32,864 nucleotides of DNA from Patescibacteria group bacterium (GTDB lineage: Bacteria; Patescibacteriota; Patescibacteriia; 2-12-FULL-60-25). The notes below the pieces were generated by a model. The model was not told the DNA's origin. It saw nothing but the letters and a program-made list of their open reading frames with translations, and searched no databases. Of this stretch, positions 1-7,817 are shown one piece after another. Positions within the stretch are counted from its first letter, which is position 1, and every line of letters begins with the position of its first letter. The position numbers and the translations under genes are program-made. The stretch covers positions 1-32,864 of the forward strand of contig JAGOQY010000005.1 in assembly GCA_018063125.1 (NCBI GenBank). Direction: 5' to 3'.

Positions 1-620
1 CGTTCGATATCGTCGGTTCGCTTTTTCTTCTTCTCATCACTTCCCCGCTCACGCTCCTCGCCGCTCTCGCACTGGCGATTGAAGATGGTATCCCTGTGAT
101 CTTTCAAAACGAACGCGTTGGTGAACGCGGCGAACTGTTCCGGCTGTATAAACTGCGAACGATGTGGCGAAAGTTTTCCATTGGCCCGCAGTTCAAGCAG
201 AATGATAAAGCGAACCTTGAGCTGGAGCGGAAGCTCATCAAGGAGAAAAGCATTAAACATGGGCCGGTCTACAAAATCGAAGGCGATCCACGCGTCACCG
301 GAATTGGAAACTTTCTTCGCCGCTGGTCCATCGATGAACTTCCGCAATTCATGAATGTTTTGAAAGGTGACATGTCGCTTGTGGGCCCGCGTCCTCATCA
401 ACCTCGCGAAGTCGAAAAATACGAGCCTCACCACCGTCGCGTTCTCGCGATCCGTCCCGGCATTACCGGCATGGCGCAAATCTCTGGCCGAAGCGATCTC
501 ACCTTTGATGACGAAGCTCGTCTCGACACCTGGTATATCGACAACTGGTCCAGTCTTCTGGATGTCTACATCCTCCTCAAAACCCCGTTTGCGGTCCTGA
601 ATCGAAAAGGTGCCTACTAG
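1..620 (+). CDS. Bacterial sugar transferase (undecaprenyl-phosphate glycosyl-1-phosphate transferase type), 5'-truncated by window edge
   Basis: C-terminal part of a polyprenyl-phosphate sugar-phosphate transferase (PF02397, WbaP/ExoY-like). This family starts surface polysaccharide synthesis by moving a sugar-1-phosphate from a nucleotide sugar to the lipid carrier at the inner membrane. The frame is open from base 3, and the first codons encode a hydrophobic membrane helix (FDIVGSLFLLLITSPLTLL), as is usual just before the catalytic domain. The family core follows: FQNERVG, FRLYKLRTM, RRWSIDELPQ, MSLVGPRPH and IRPGITGMAQISGR. The GTG at 96 lies inside the conserved core and is not the start. 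Two GT4 glycosyltransferases follow, so this is probably one glycan assembly operon. The sugar substrate cannot be told from the sequence. Confidence 0.93.
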   Translation, partial: FDIVGSLFLLLITSPLTLLAALALAIEDGIPVIFQNERVGERGELFRLYKLRTMWRKFSIGPQFKQNDKANLELERKLIKEKSIKHGPVYKIEGDPRVTGIGNFLRRWSIDELPQFMNVLKGDMSLVGPRPHQPREVEKYEPHHRRVLAIRPGITGMAQISGRSDLTFDDEARLDTWYIDNWSSLLDVYILLKTPFAVLNRKGAY

Positions 621-674
621 GGTTGACGTTTCCCTACCGACAGTCTGTTTCTCTCCACGTAAGATAGGCCCGAC

Positions 675-1766
675 ATGGAGGAACGTCGCGTTGCGCTCGT
701 ACACGATTATCTCGTTCAGGACGGTGGGGCTGAACGCGTGCTTGCGGCCCTCCAAGAATTGTATCCAGAAGCGCCGACTTTCACGCTGATCTATCGGCCA
801 ACACATTCGCAGGCCAAAGGTCGGACCGTCATCCCCTCGTTTCTTCAGCGACTCCCGTTCTCAGCACAGCTCTATCAGCTCTACATGCCGCTCATGCCGA
901 CAGCGGTGGAATCGTTGGATCTTTCCGGATACGACCTCGTCATCTCAACAACGAGTCTCTTTGCGAAAGGCGTCATCGCGTCGTCAGATGCGGTTCATGT
1001 CTGTTATTGCCACACACCGACGCGCTTTCTGTGGCAGGAACGGTTCGGCTATTTGAGCGACCTCCCCTACGCCAGAATCTTTCGACTCTTTGCCCCCTTC
1101 TTTTTTCATCGATTACGCTCGTGGGATCAGCTCGCCGCTGGTCGACCGGATCATCTTTTGACGAACAGCCAAACGAGCCGTGAACGCATCATGCGGTGCT
1201 ATCGACGCGATGCGGAAATTATTTCGCCGCCGGTCGACACCGATAAGATCCAACTCTCGACGAACGCCGGAACCTATTGGCTCGCTGGAGGACGACTCGT
1301 GAAATATAAACGGTTTGAAGCGATCGTCCGCGCGTTTAATGATCTCAACATTCCTCTGAAGATTTTTGGAACAGGTCCTGAAGAACGAAAAATTCGAAGA
1401 CTCGCCAACGCAAATATCGAATGCCTTGGATATGTTCCGGAAGGCGAAAAAGTTCAGCTCTATCACAACGCCATCGGATACATCTCTCCGCAAATTGAAG
1501 ACTTTGGAATTACGACCGTCGAAGCGATGTCCGCCGGACGACCGGTGATCACGGCACGTAAAGGCGGTGGTGCAGAGACCGTCATCGACGGCGTTACCGG
1601 CATGCATATTGATGTCGATAAATGGGAAGACATTCGTGATGCCGTTCTTCGTTTTGAACAGGCGCGGTTCGATCCCGTGAAAATCCGAGCACACGCAGAG
1701 CAATATTCGCGTGACATGTTCAAGGAGAAGATGAAGAGCTATATCGAACGTATTGCCCGCGTATGA
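675..1766 (+). CDS. Glycosyltransferase family 4 (group 1)
   Basis: A 363-residue GT-B fold enzyme that probably adds a sugar during surface glycan synthesis. The N-terminus (VALVHDYLVQDGGAERVL) is the typical glycine-rich acceptor-side motif of GT4 enzymes. The C-terminal nucleotide-sugar half contains the E-x7-E signature in EDFGITTVEAMSAGRP at about residues 278-293. The next gene overlaps its stop by 4 nt (ATGA), which suggests translational coupling. The ATG at 675 lies 9 nt after a possible -10 (TAAGAT at 660-665) and has no Shine-Dalgarno sequence, so the mRNA may be nearly leaderless. The specific sugar is not predictable. Confidence 0.92.
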   Translation: MEERRVALVHDYLVQDGGAERVLAALQELYPEAPTFTLIYRPTHSQAKGRTVIPSFLQRLPFSAQLYQLYMPLMPTAVESLDLSGYDLVISTTSLFAKGVIASSDAVHVCYCHTPTRFLWQERFGYLSDLPYARIFRLFAPFFFHRLRSWDQLAAGRPDHLLTNSQTSRERIMRCYRRDAEIISPPVDTDKIQLSTNAGTYWLAGGRLVKYKRFEAIVRAFNDLNIPLKIFGTGPEERKIRRLANANIECLGYVPEGEKVQLYHNAIGYISPQIEDFGITTVEAMSAGRPVITARKGGGAETVIDGVTGMHIDVDKWEDIRDAVLRFEQARFDPVKIRAHAEQYSRDMFKEKMKSYIERIARV

Positions 1767-2782
1767 AACTTCTCATCGACGCACGCCCGCTCACAGATAT
1801 CGCCAGCGGCGGCGTCGCACGACTTTCTCGACACCTTGTTTCCGCATACGCTCAGGTTTTCCCGGATGATGAATTAATCTTGGCGACAACGGGAAGCGTG
1901 AAGCCCGATCTTCCGGAAACACTTCAACGTCCAAACGTTCGTCATCTTCATCTTTCCGTTCCCAACAAGCTCTGGAGTGCGTCTTCTGCGATTGGAGCCG
2001 TGTCTTTCACGAAAGAATTTGAAAAGCGGGCTGGAAAAGTAGATGCGACATTTCTTCCAAACCTTGGTTTCGTTGGAACACTCAAAAAACCGACGTCTCT
2101 TCTTCTTCATGATCTTTCGTTTTTAATCGAACCGCGGTGGTTCAATTGGAAACAACGCGCATGGCATCGCGCCGTACGCGCAAAGAAACTTATCAAAAAC
2201 GTTGATCAATTGTTCGCCGTCTCGAAACGAACGAAACAAGATGCGATCAACATTCTTGGAATCCCAGAAGAGCGAATCACGGTGATCCCCATCGGTCCGA
2301 CACTCAGTGTCATTCCTGAGGAGGCGGGGATCCAGCATCAAGGTCGTTACGTTCTTGCGCTTGGATGGAACGACAGACGAAAGAACGCCCGAACGGCAGA
2401 ACTCGCGGTCGAGATTCTTCGCCGCGATCCCGCGTTCGCAGATCTCAACATCATCATCGTTGGACGCGACGTGATTCGGCCCAACGACGCTCAGCTCTCT
2501 TCCCTCTTCGCAAATGCCTCCGCGTTCCTCTACCCCTCTTGGTACGAAGGCTATGGATTTCCGCTTTGGGAAGCCGCGCAATTTGGCACACCACGAGTCG
2601 CATCGACTTCCGGCTCACTTCCCGAAACCGCCCCGGCGGGGACGTTTTTTGCACATCCAGCGAAGCCTCATCAATGGGTTGAAGCGCTTCGCAATGCTCT
2701 GATTCAGGAACGAAAACCCGTAATCACGGACTCCACATGGGAATCAGCCGCCAGAACCCTTCGTCGTTCGATTGCACGATAA
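1763..2782 (+). CDS. Glycosyltransferase family 4 (group 1)
   Basis: A 339-residue GT4 glycosyltransferase, second in the pair. The N-terminus has IDARPLTDIASGGVARLSR, a common start in mannosyl- and rhamnosyl-type GT4 enzymes. FAVSKRTKQDAINILGI is the usual linker before the donor domain, and ALGWNDRRKN opens that domain. YPSWYEGYGFPLWEAAQFG carries the E-x7-E motif. It overlaps the upstream gene by 4 nt and has no ribosome-binding site, so it is probably translated by coupling. The operon ends here: the next gene has its own strong promoter. No hairpin terminator is seen in the short gap. Confidence 0.92.
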   Translation: MKLLIDARPLTDIASGGVARLSRHLVSAYAQVFPDDELILATTGSVKPDLPETLQRPNVRHLHLSVPNKLWSASSAIGAVSFTKEFEKRAGKVDATFLPNLGFVGTLKKPTSLLLHDLSFLIEPRWFNWKQRAWHRAVRAKKLIKNVDQLFAVSKRTKQDAINILGIPEERITVIPIGPTLSVIPEEAGIQHQGRYVLALGWNDRRKNARTAELAVEILRRDPAFADLNIIIVGRDVIRPNDAQLSSLFANASAFLYPSWYEGYGFPLWEAAQFGTPRVASTSGSLPETAPAGTFFAHPAKPHQWVEALRNALIQERKPVITDSTWESAARTLRRSIAR

Positions 2783-2804
2783 AGACACTTTTCTCTGTCA
2801 TCGA

Positions 2805-2833
2805 TTGACATTTTGGCCGTTTTTTGGTATAGC
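2805..2833 (+). promoter_or_regulatory. Sigma-70 type promoter of the Ig-repeat surface protein gene
   Basis: The -35 TTGACA (2805-2810) is consensus, followed by a 17-nt spacer and TATAGC (2828-2833). The ATG is 9 nt after the -10, so transcription should start only 2-4 nt before the start codon. This predicts an essentially leaderless mRNA. Confidence 0.75.
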
Positions 2834-2842
2834 ACACCTATT

Positions 2843-5713
2843 ATGAACACCCTTTCAAAGCGCTTCGCGGCCGCGTTTCTCCTTGCCGCAACGGTCTTGG
2901 CAGGAGCTCCGTCGCTGACTCAGGCGGCGACCAGCCCATGGTCTTGGACCGATGTTTCGAATCAGCTTACGGTTCGCAATAATCGCCCCGTTTGGGCCAT
3001 GGCCTACGGAAACGGCAATTGGTTCTACACCGATGGCCTCGACCTCTGGAATGGTGGTCAGGTCTACCGCTTTGATGGATACACTCAGGTCAACATCACG
3101 ACCGAAGTTCGCAACGCCGGATTGAACCGCGTTGATGAAATCGTGACCGACGGAACGAACATCATTTTTTTCAAGGACATCTTCCGCGTCGACAACGCCG
3201 TTGAAGCGATTCGCTATCGCGATGGTTCGTATTCGAACATCACGGGATTGATCCGCGCTGGACTCGACTCGAACGAAGGCATCAGCTCCATCGTTGGTCG
3301 CAACGGTACGTGGATGATGGTTTCGACGCGCGCCCGTTTGGTTCGCTTCAATGAGAATTTCTCGTCTTACAGCCGCCTTTCCGTTCCGACGGAGATCAAG
3401 CAATTCTCCTCGAGCAATTCTGACCTTCTCTACAGCGCGCATCATCGCATGGACCGCAATGGAGGCATTCTTCTTGCTCCAGTGGGAAACAAGTTCCTCC
3501 TCTTGGTCGACTTCACCATGCATTCCTCGACCCCGAATCGCGACATCGTGGGATATCTCTATGATGGAACGTCTTTCGTAAAGACCTCGCTCCCTTCCGG
3601 GATCCATTCATTCAGCGGTATTGCTTCGAATGATTCTCGCGCGTTGGTCTTTGGATATACCCTCGGTGGTCATGGAGCCTGGGGACAGCTTCTCGAATTT
3701 GATGGAACGACCTGGAAAAACCTGGACGGATTTTCTTCCGGTGGATACGGCGGTGATTACAGCTACTTTAAAGATAGCTCGAACTTCCTCGCGACATGGA
3801 CCGGATCGGAATGGATGATCATTTCCGGAAAAGAACAGTACCGCGTCGTAAACAATTCGATTGAACTCGTAGACACGCTCCGTGACTACTTCATCACTGA
3901 TGCTTCGAACAACTCCGGAACAGTTCTTCTCGGAGGCGCAGAATCCGACACCTTCGCGAACGGTCCGATCTTCCCGCTTCAGGCGAAGCTCGCGAAACTC
4001 ACGAACGGCGGAACTTCGAACAACGGTTCGACCTCCAACGGTACGTTCGGTGGTGGTCAGACGGGAACGTCTTCGTTTGGTCCGACGCTTCGCTCGATGG
4101 GTAATCCCTCGAACTTCCGCGTGGGCAACAATGGCACGTTCATCTATCGCCTCACGGCTTCTGACGCGAATGGCGTGGATCGCATCGACCTCTACGCAAA
4201 CGGCGCTCGTCTCAAGACGTGCTATTCCGACGTGTGTGAATTCGAATCTACGTATTTCACAAATGGTGCTTCGTACCGCACGGTTCCGTTTACGGGCCGC
4301 GCGACCGACAAACTCGGGTACTCGACCGATCTTCCGACCAACGACATCCTGACGATCGACCAGTCGACCGCCACAGCCGGAACGAACAACAATAACAACA
4401 ACTCGAACACGCAGACTTCAAATGGAGTCTCTGCCTGGTCCTGGGTTGAACCGAACCAGTCCTTCCTCCGCCGCGATCAGAACGTGATCTTCGGTGCGGG
4501 CTCCTGGTCCGACGCGGGCATCAAGCGTATCGAAATCGTGGTGAACGGTTCAACGCGCAACACGTGCCACTTTGCGAACGCCATGGGCAACCAGCAGTGC
4601 ACCTACTCCATCTGGGGTGGTGAATTCGCTCTCGGCACGAACGTCGCCGTGAACGCAAAAATCACGAATGGAAACGACCAGACACTCTGGACGGATCTCA
4701 AAAACTTGAACGTGACGGATGCGAACGGTTCCTCGAACAACAACAACAACAACAACACGAATTCGAACACGAACGTGTGGACCTGGTCTGAACCGGAAAC
4801 GTCTCAGATCAAGACCAACGAATCCGCGAAGTTCTTCGTGGGCGCCTCCGATCAGGACGGCATCCAGAAGATCGAGCTCTTCGTGAACGGTTCTAGCTGG
4901 AATACCTGCAACCTCGGAAACGCCTACGGCAACCAGTCCTGTTCTGTGACGGTTTCCGGTAGCTCGTTTGCCGCTGGTTCCGATGTCTACGTGAACGCGA
5001 AGATTACGGATTCCCAGGGCAACACCGCCTGGTCCGCTTCTCGCACGTATCGCATCGTCGCCTCGAATGGCACGACAACCCCGACGCCGTCTGGCACGAA
5101 TCCGACCTCCTCGTGGATTTGGTCCGCTCCGGAAAAGACTCAGCTCGCCAAGGATGAAACGGCAACCTGGAACGTCGGCGCGTATGATAACGACGGATTG
5201 AACCGCATCGATATCTGGGTGAACGGTGTCGTGAAGCAAACCTGTAATCTCGGCAACGCCGTTGGCAACCGCGAATGCAACTACGCAATCCGCGCGAACG
5301 ACTATGCCGCTGGAACGAACGTGTTCGTGAATGCCGCGATCATTGATTCGAAGGGTGAAACAACCTGGTCGGATTCTCGCTCATACGCGATCACGACCTC
5401 GAACGGCAATGGTTCTTCGAACGAAACACCGAACAACCTTCCGGGTTCCGTTCAGGTGACTTCGAACCGTGACAACGGCTTCTCGAAGAACGACACGATC
5501 ACCGTGACCGCGAACGCGCAGGATCAGAACGGTCTCAAGCGCATCGACCTTCTCGTGAACGGCACGCTCTACAAGACCTGCACGAACGTCGGTTCCTGCT
5601 CCGTCACGGTCGGTCCGTTCCCGCAGAACCAGACCATCTCGTATGGCGCGACCGTCGTCGACAACGCCGGCTTCGCCATCTGGACGGGATACAAGACGAT
5701 CAACAAAAAATAA
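2843..5713 (+). CDS. Large secreted protein: signal peptide, propeller-like N-terminal region and five Ig-like repeats joined by Asn/Ser/Thr-rich linkers
   Basis: A 956-residue exported protein. The N-terminus has a Sec signal peptide (K6, R7, then a hydrophobic core; likely cleavage near Ala28). Residues of about 30-390 contain repeated W/Y/G-rich strands, suggestive of a beta-propeller or sensor-like fold, although no family is recognised. Five related domains of about 85-95 residues follow, each with the pattern DxxGhxRIDhhVNG...C...C...W. Domains 2-4 begin WSW/WTW/WIW and have a C-x10-C pair; domain 1 has C-x4-C and domain 5 C-x5-C, so one disulfide per domain is likely. The linkers are poly-Asn. 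No sortase motif or C-terminal anchor is visible. Adhesion or surface-layer display is inferred, not shown. The in-frame TTG at 2813 was rejected as start because the promoter -10 lies between it and the ATG, and because the signal peptide begins at 2843. Confidence 0.9.
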   Translation: MNTLSKRFAAAFLLAATVLAGAPSLTQAATSPWSWTDVSNQLTVRNNRPVWAMAYGNGNWFYTDGLDLWNGGQVYRFDGYTQVNITTEVRNAGLNRVDEIVTDGTNIIFFKDIFRVDNAVEAIRYRDGSYSNITGLIRAGLDSNEGISSIVGRNGTWMMVSTRARLVRFNENFSSYSRLSVPTEIKQFSSSNSDLLYSAHHRMDRNGGILLAPVGNKFLLLVDFTMHSSTPNRDIVGYLYDGTSFVKTSLPSGIHSFSGIASNDSRALVFGYTLGGHGAWGQLLEFDGTTWKNLDGFSSGGYGGDYSYFKDSSNFLATWTGSEWMIISGKEQYRVVNNSIELVDTLRDYFITDASNNSGTVLLGGAESDTFANGPIFPLQAKLAKLTNGGTSNNGSTSNGTFGGGQTGTSSFGPTLRSMGNPSNFRVGNNGTFIYRLTASDANGVDRIDLYANGARLKTCYSDVCEFESTYFTNGASYRTVPFTGRATDKLGYSTDLPTNDILTIDQSTATAGTNNNNNNSNTQTSNGVSAWSWVEPNQSFLRRDQNVIFGAGSWSDAGIKRIEIVVNGSTRNTCHFANAMGNQQCTYSIWGGEFALGTNVAVNAKITNGNDQTLWTDLKNLNVTDANGSSNNNNNNNTNSNTNVWTWSEPETSQIKTNESAKFFVGASDQDGIQKIELFVNGSSWNTCNLGNAYGNQSCSVTVSGSSFAAGSDVYVNAKITDSQGNTAWSASRTYRIVASNGTTTPTPSGTNPTSSWIWSAPEKTQLAKDETATWNVGAYDNDGLNRIDIWVNGVVKQTCNLGNAVGNRECNYAIRANDYAAGTNVFVNAAIIDSKGETTWSDSRSYAITTSNGNGSSNETPNNLPGSVQVTSNRDNGFSKNDTITVTANAQDQNGLKRIDLLVNGTLYKTCTNVGSCSVTVGPFPQNQTISYGATVVDNAGFAIWTGYKTINKK
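4080..5713 (+). repeat. Five tandem Ig-like domain repeats within the surface protein gene
   Basis: Approximate units: 4080-4350, 4427-4723, 4772-5075, 5110-5400 and 5444-5713. Units 2-4 are the most alike. They share the block NGxxxxTCxxxNAxGNxxC and its DNA, as well as a WS/WT ending. This suggests recent internal duplication, with units 1 and 5 older or more diverged. Confidence 0.75.
4736..4756 (+). repeat. AAC triplet microsatellite (seven Asn codons); a sister tract lies at 4385-4402
   Basis: Seven perfect AAC codons encode a poly-Asn linker between Ig-like domains 2 and 3. The earlier tract between domains 1 and 2 has six Asn codons (one AAT). Slippage in units of three would change linker length without a frameshift. 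Confidence 0.85.
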
Positions 5714-5732
5714 TACAGACGAAATAAAAAAA

Positions 5733-5760
5733 TCCCCCGAGATGATCGGGGGATTTTTTT
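5733..5760. terminator. Bidirectional intrinsic terminator between convergent genes
   Basis: TCCCCCGA (5733-5740) pairs perfectly with TCGGGGGA (5746-5753) around a 5-nt loop. There is a T tract on the right and an A tract on the left, so it works on either strand. The minus-strand gene's stop codon (5759-5761) lies in the tail. Confidence 0.9.
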
Positions 5761-6439
5761 ATCCGTCGACAGGACTGAGCTCTTTTTGTTCGACGTAGTA
5801 CTCCAACTCTTTATCTAGAATTTCGAACGGGACGGCTTCGCCCTCGAACCACACACGATCCTCAAATCGTGCGAGCTTGGAGAGAAGCTCTCCTTGCATG
5901 GACTCTGAAAAACCCACGGCAAGTTCGCGCATTCGTTCAAGCCGATCGTTGTATCCCGTTCGAAGTGTCTGACCCTCCTTCACAAAAATGGCGAGATTCT
6001 TGGCGTGCTCTCGAAAATAATCCTCACGAAGATGACGACGCACGCCCTCAACCTCCATGCGACCTTCATCACCGAGCGCCATATCTGCATCGCTATCTTT
6101 TAACGCTTCATCAATAGAGATGTCGCCAAGCGAACTGTGAAGCCGTTTCAAGAGATGCGCGGTGGACGGTCGAAGGGATTCCGTCAGTCGCTTCCACTCC
6201 GTCTCTCGACCTTCTTCCGAGAAGAATCGATGGATGGCATAACGCGCTGGCCAGGTCGCTTCGGCGAGCTCTCGGGCAGACTTGGACATGCTCTTCATGG
6301 GGATCCCTTTTCCATCTTCATAGGCCGTGATCAGCTTTTCGGCGGCTGCCTGATCCATCTTGGAGGCATACGGGGCGGCGGACACCAAAAAATCAACCAC
6401 ACGTGACGGGCTTTGGAGATCCAGAAAAAGGTCAGACAT
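5759..6439 (-). CDS. Hypothetical cytoplasmic protein, mostly alpha-helical
   Basis: A 226-residue acidic protein with no signal peptide or membrane segment. It is rich in Glu, Ala, Leu and Arg and looks all-helical. The N-terminal half contains MDQAAAEKLITAYEDGKGIP, which resembles a helical repeat or death-like bundle, but no family is recognised. The start is supported by TATACT (6446-6451, read on the minus strand), 6 nt before the ATG, which predicts a leaderless mRNA. No SD is present. It converges on the surface protein gene and shares its terminator. It is divergent from rpsA, and the two promoters lie close together. Function unknown. Confidence 0.8.
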   Translation of the reverse strand: MSDLFLDLQSPSRVVDFLVSAAPYASKMDQAAAEKLITAYEDGKGIPMKSMSKSARELAEATWPARYAIHRFFSEEGRETEWKRLTESLRPSTAHLLKRLHSSLGDISIDEALKDSDADMALGDEGRMEVEGVRRHLREDYFREHAKNLAIFVKEGQTLRTGYNDRLERMRELAVGFSESMQGELLSKLARFEDRVWFEGEAVPFEILDKELEYYVEQKELSPVDG

Positions 6440-6478
6440 GGTCCTAGTATACCGCAGAATAAAGCCTCACTGCGGGGC

Positions 6479-6507
6479 TTGCCAAAATCCCCGCTTTCGT
6501 CTATATT
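6479..6507 (+). promoter_or_regulatory. rpsA promoter
   Basis: TTGCCA (6479-6484), a 17-nt spacer and TATATT (6502-6507). Transcription would start near 6514, giving a leader of about 90 nt before the S1 start codon. This is unlike the leaderless pattern of most neighbours. Confidence 0.65.
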
Positions 6508-6513
6508 TGGCGC

Positions 6514-6602
6514 ACCTTAAATTACTTAGCCTGAAGACGAGATCCTGCCATTTCATCGTCCTCTGGCGCTCCCCGAACCTCGGGGGGATAACCGTTACAT
6601 CT
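6514..6602 (+). promoter_or_regulatory. rpsA 5' leader with a small G/C hairpin
   Basis: The leader holds CCCCGA (6571-6576) pairing with TCGGGG (6580-6585), followed by more G residues 15-16 nt before the ATG. There is no SD at the usual spacing. S1 of other bacteria represses its own translation through its leader. A similar role here is only an inference. Confidence 0.35.
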
Positions 6603-7706
6603 ATGGCAACATCAACTAAAACCCCGGAAGCTCAGACCGAGTTTGAGAAGCTTCTCGTCGATGAAAATTACACCAAGTATCCGCAGATCGGAGAAACGGT
6701 GAAAGGCGCCGTCGTGGCCGTTGGTCGAAATGAAGTCCGCATTGATATCGGTGGATACACCATCGGAATCGTCCGCGGTCCGGAACTCGATCCGAGCCTT
6801 CACCTCACGCCTGGTGACGAAGTCGAAGCGTCCGTCATCGGATCGGACAACGAATTCGGCGAACTTGAACTCTCATTGAAGGGTGCCGATCGCAAGAAGT
6901 CATGGGAGAAGCTTCGTGAAATCTTCACGAGCAATGCCGTCCTCCCGGTCAAGGTTCTCGACGCCAACAAGGGCGGTCTCATTGTCCGCGTGGAAGGTGT
7001 CGCCGGATTTCTTCCGGTCTCTCAGCTCTCGCCGGAAAATTACCCGCGCGTGGCTGGTGGAGAAAAGACCCGCATTCTTGAAAAGCTGAAGAGCCTCGTC
7101 GGAACCTCGCTCGATGTGAAGATCATCGACGTGAACGAAGAAGGCGACAAGCTCATCGTTTCTGAAAAGGCTGTTTGGGAAACCAAACAGGAAAGTGTGA
7201 TTGCGAAGTACAAGATCGGTGACCACGTCGAAGGTGACGTGACCGCCGTGACCGACTTCGGAGCATTTGTCCGCTTTGATCAGAACCTCGAAGGTCTCGT
7301 CCACATCTCTGAAATCGCTTGGCAGCGCATCGATCACCCACGTGACGTTCTCTCCGTCGGTGACCATGTCCGTGCTGAGATCATCAACCTTGAAGGTTCG
7401 AAGATCTTCCTCTCCATGAAGAAGCTTATTGCCGACCCATGGAAGAGCGTCAGCGACCGATTCCAGGTGGGTCAGAACGTGAAGGGTCGCGTGCTCAAGA
7501 TCAATCCGTTCGGTCTCTTCGTGGAGCTCGACCCAGATATCCACGGTCTCGCGCACATCAGCGAACTCTCTGCGAAGCCAGTGAAGGACGTGAACGAAGT
7601 CGCACGCGTCGGTGACGAATTCGACTTCCGCATCGTCTCGATCGATCCGGAAAACCATCGCCTCGGACTCTCGCTCCGCAAGGCAAAGGAAGAAGCCGCG
7701 GCATAA
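6603..7706 (+). CDS. rpsA: 30S ribosomal protein S1 (four S1 domains)
   Basis: A 367-residue RNA-binding protein with four S1/OB-fold domains at about residues 28-97, 105-185, 200-270 and 285-360. Domains 3 and 4 are the most canonical (DFGAFVRF...EGLVHISEI and PFGLFVELDPDIHGLAHISEL). Escherichia coli S1 has six domains and 557 residues, whereas short versions like this occur in many Gram-positive and CPR bacteria. S1 helps the 30S subunit bind and unfold mRNA leaders. The ATG at 6603 is chosen because residues upstream in the open frame run through the promoter and look non-coding. A strong terminator follows, so the gene is probably monocistronic. Confidence 0.93.
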   Translation: MATSTKTPEAQTEFEKLLVDENYTKYPQIGETVKGAVVAVGRNEVRIDIGGYTIGIVRGPELDPSLHLTPGDEVEASVIGSDNEFGELELSLKGADRKKSWEKLREIFTSNAVLPVKVLDANKGGLIVRVEGVAGFLPVSQLSPENYPRVAGGEKTRILEKLKSLVGTSLDVKIIDVNEEGDKLIVSEKAVWETKQESVIAKYKIGDHVEGDVTAVTDFGAFVRFDQNLEGLVHISEIAWQRIDHPRDVLSVGDHVRAEIINLEGSKIFLSMKKLIADPWKSVSDRFQVGQNVKGRVLKINPFGLFVELDPDIHGLAHISELSAKPVKDVNEVARVGDEFDFRIVSIDPENHRLGLSLRKAKEEAAA

Positions 7707-7723
7707 ACAGCCTCGCAATCGTC

Positions 7724-7748
7724 AAAACGGCCCCATCGGGGTCGTTTT
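7724..7748 (+). terminator. Intrinsic terminator after rpsA
   Basis: AAAACGGCCCC (7724-7734) pairs with GGGGTCGTTTT (7738-7748) across a 3-nt ATC loop, with one G-T pair. The T run is part of the right arm. Confidence 0.85.
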
Positions 7749-7761
7749 GCGTTTCACACCC

Positions 7762-7800
7762 TCGACACCCCTCGCGTTTTCACGTAGGGTTCCGTAGAAT
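7762..7800 (+). promoter_or_regulatory. Probable ftsH promoter
   Basis: TCGACA (7762-7767), 17 nt, TAGGGT (7785-7790). An alternative -10 is TAGAAT (7795-7800). Either gives a short leader of about 10-20 nt with no SD. Confidence 0.4.
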
Positions 7801-7817
7801 TGAACGACTGCATTTCT

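Noticed and set aside
96-98. GTG as start of the sugar transferase
   Set aside because: The frame is open to base 3 and the upstream codons form the membrane helix expected before this motif.
4380-4760. Possible CRISPR or VNTR array from repeated AAC blocks
   Set aside because: These are in-frame Asn linkers of a protein gene, without regular direct repeats and spacers.
6360-6602. N-terminal extension of S1 in the same frame
   Set aside because: It overlaps the divergent gene start and the rpsA promoter and has no S1-like residues. The ATG at 6603 fits the family.
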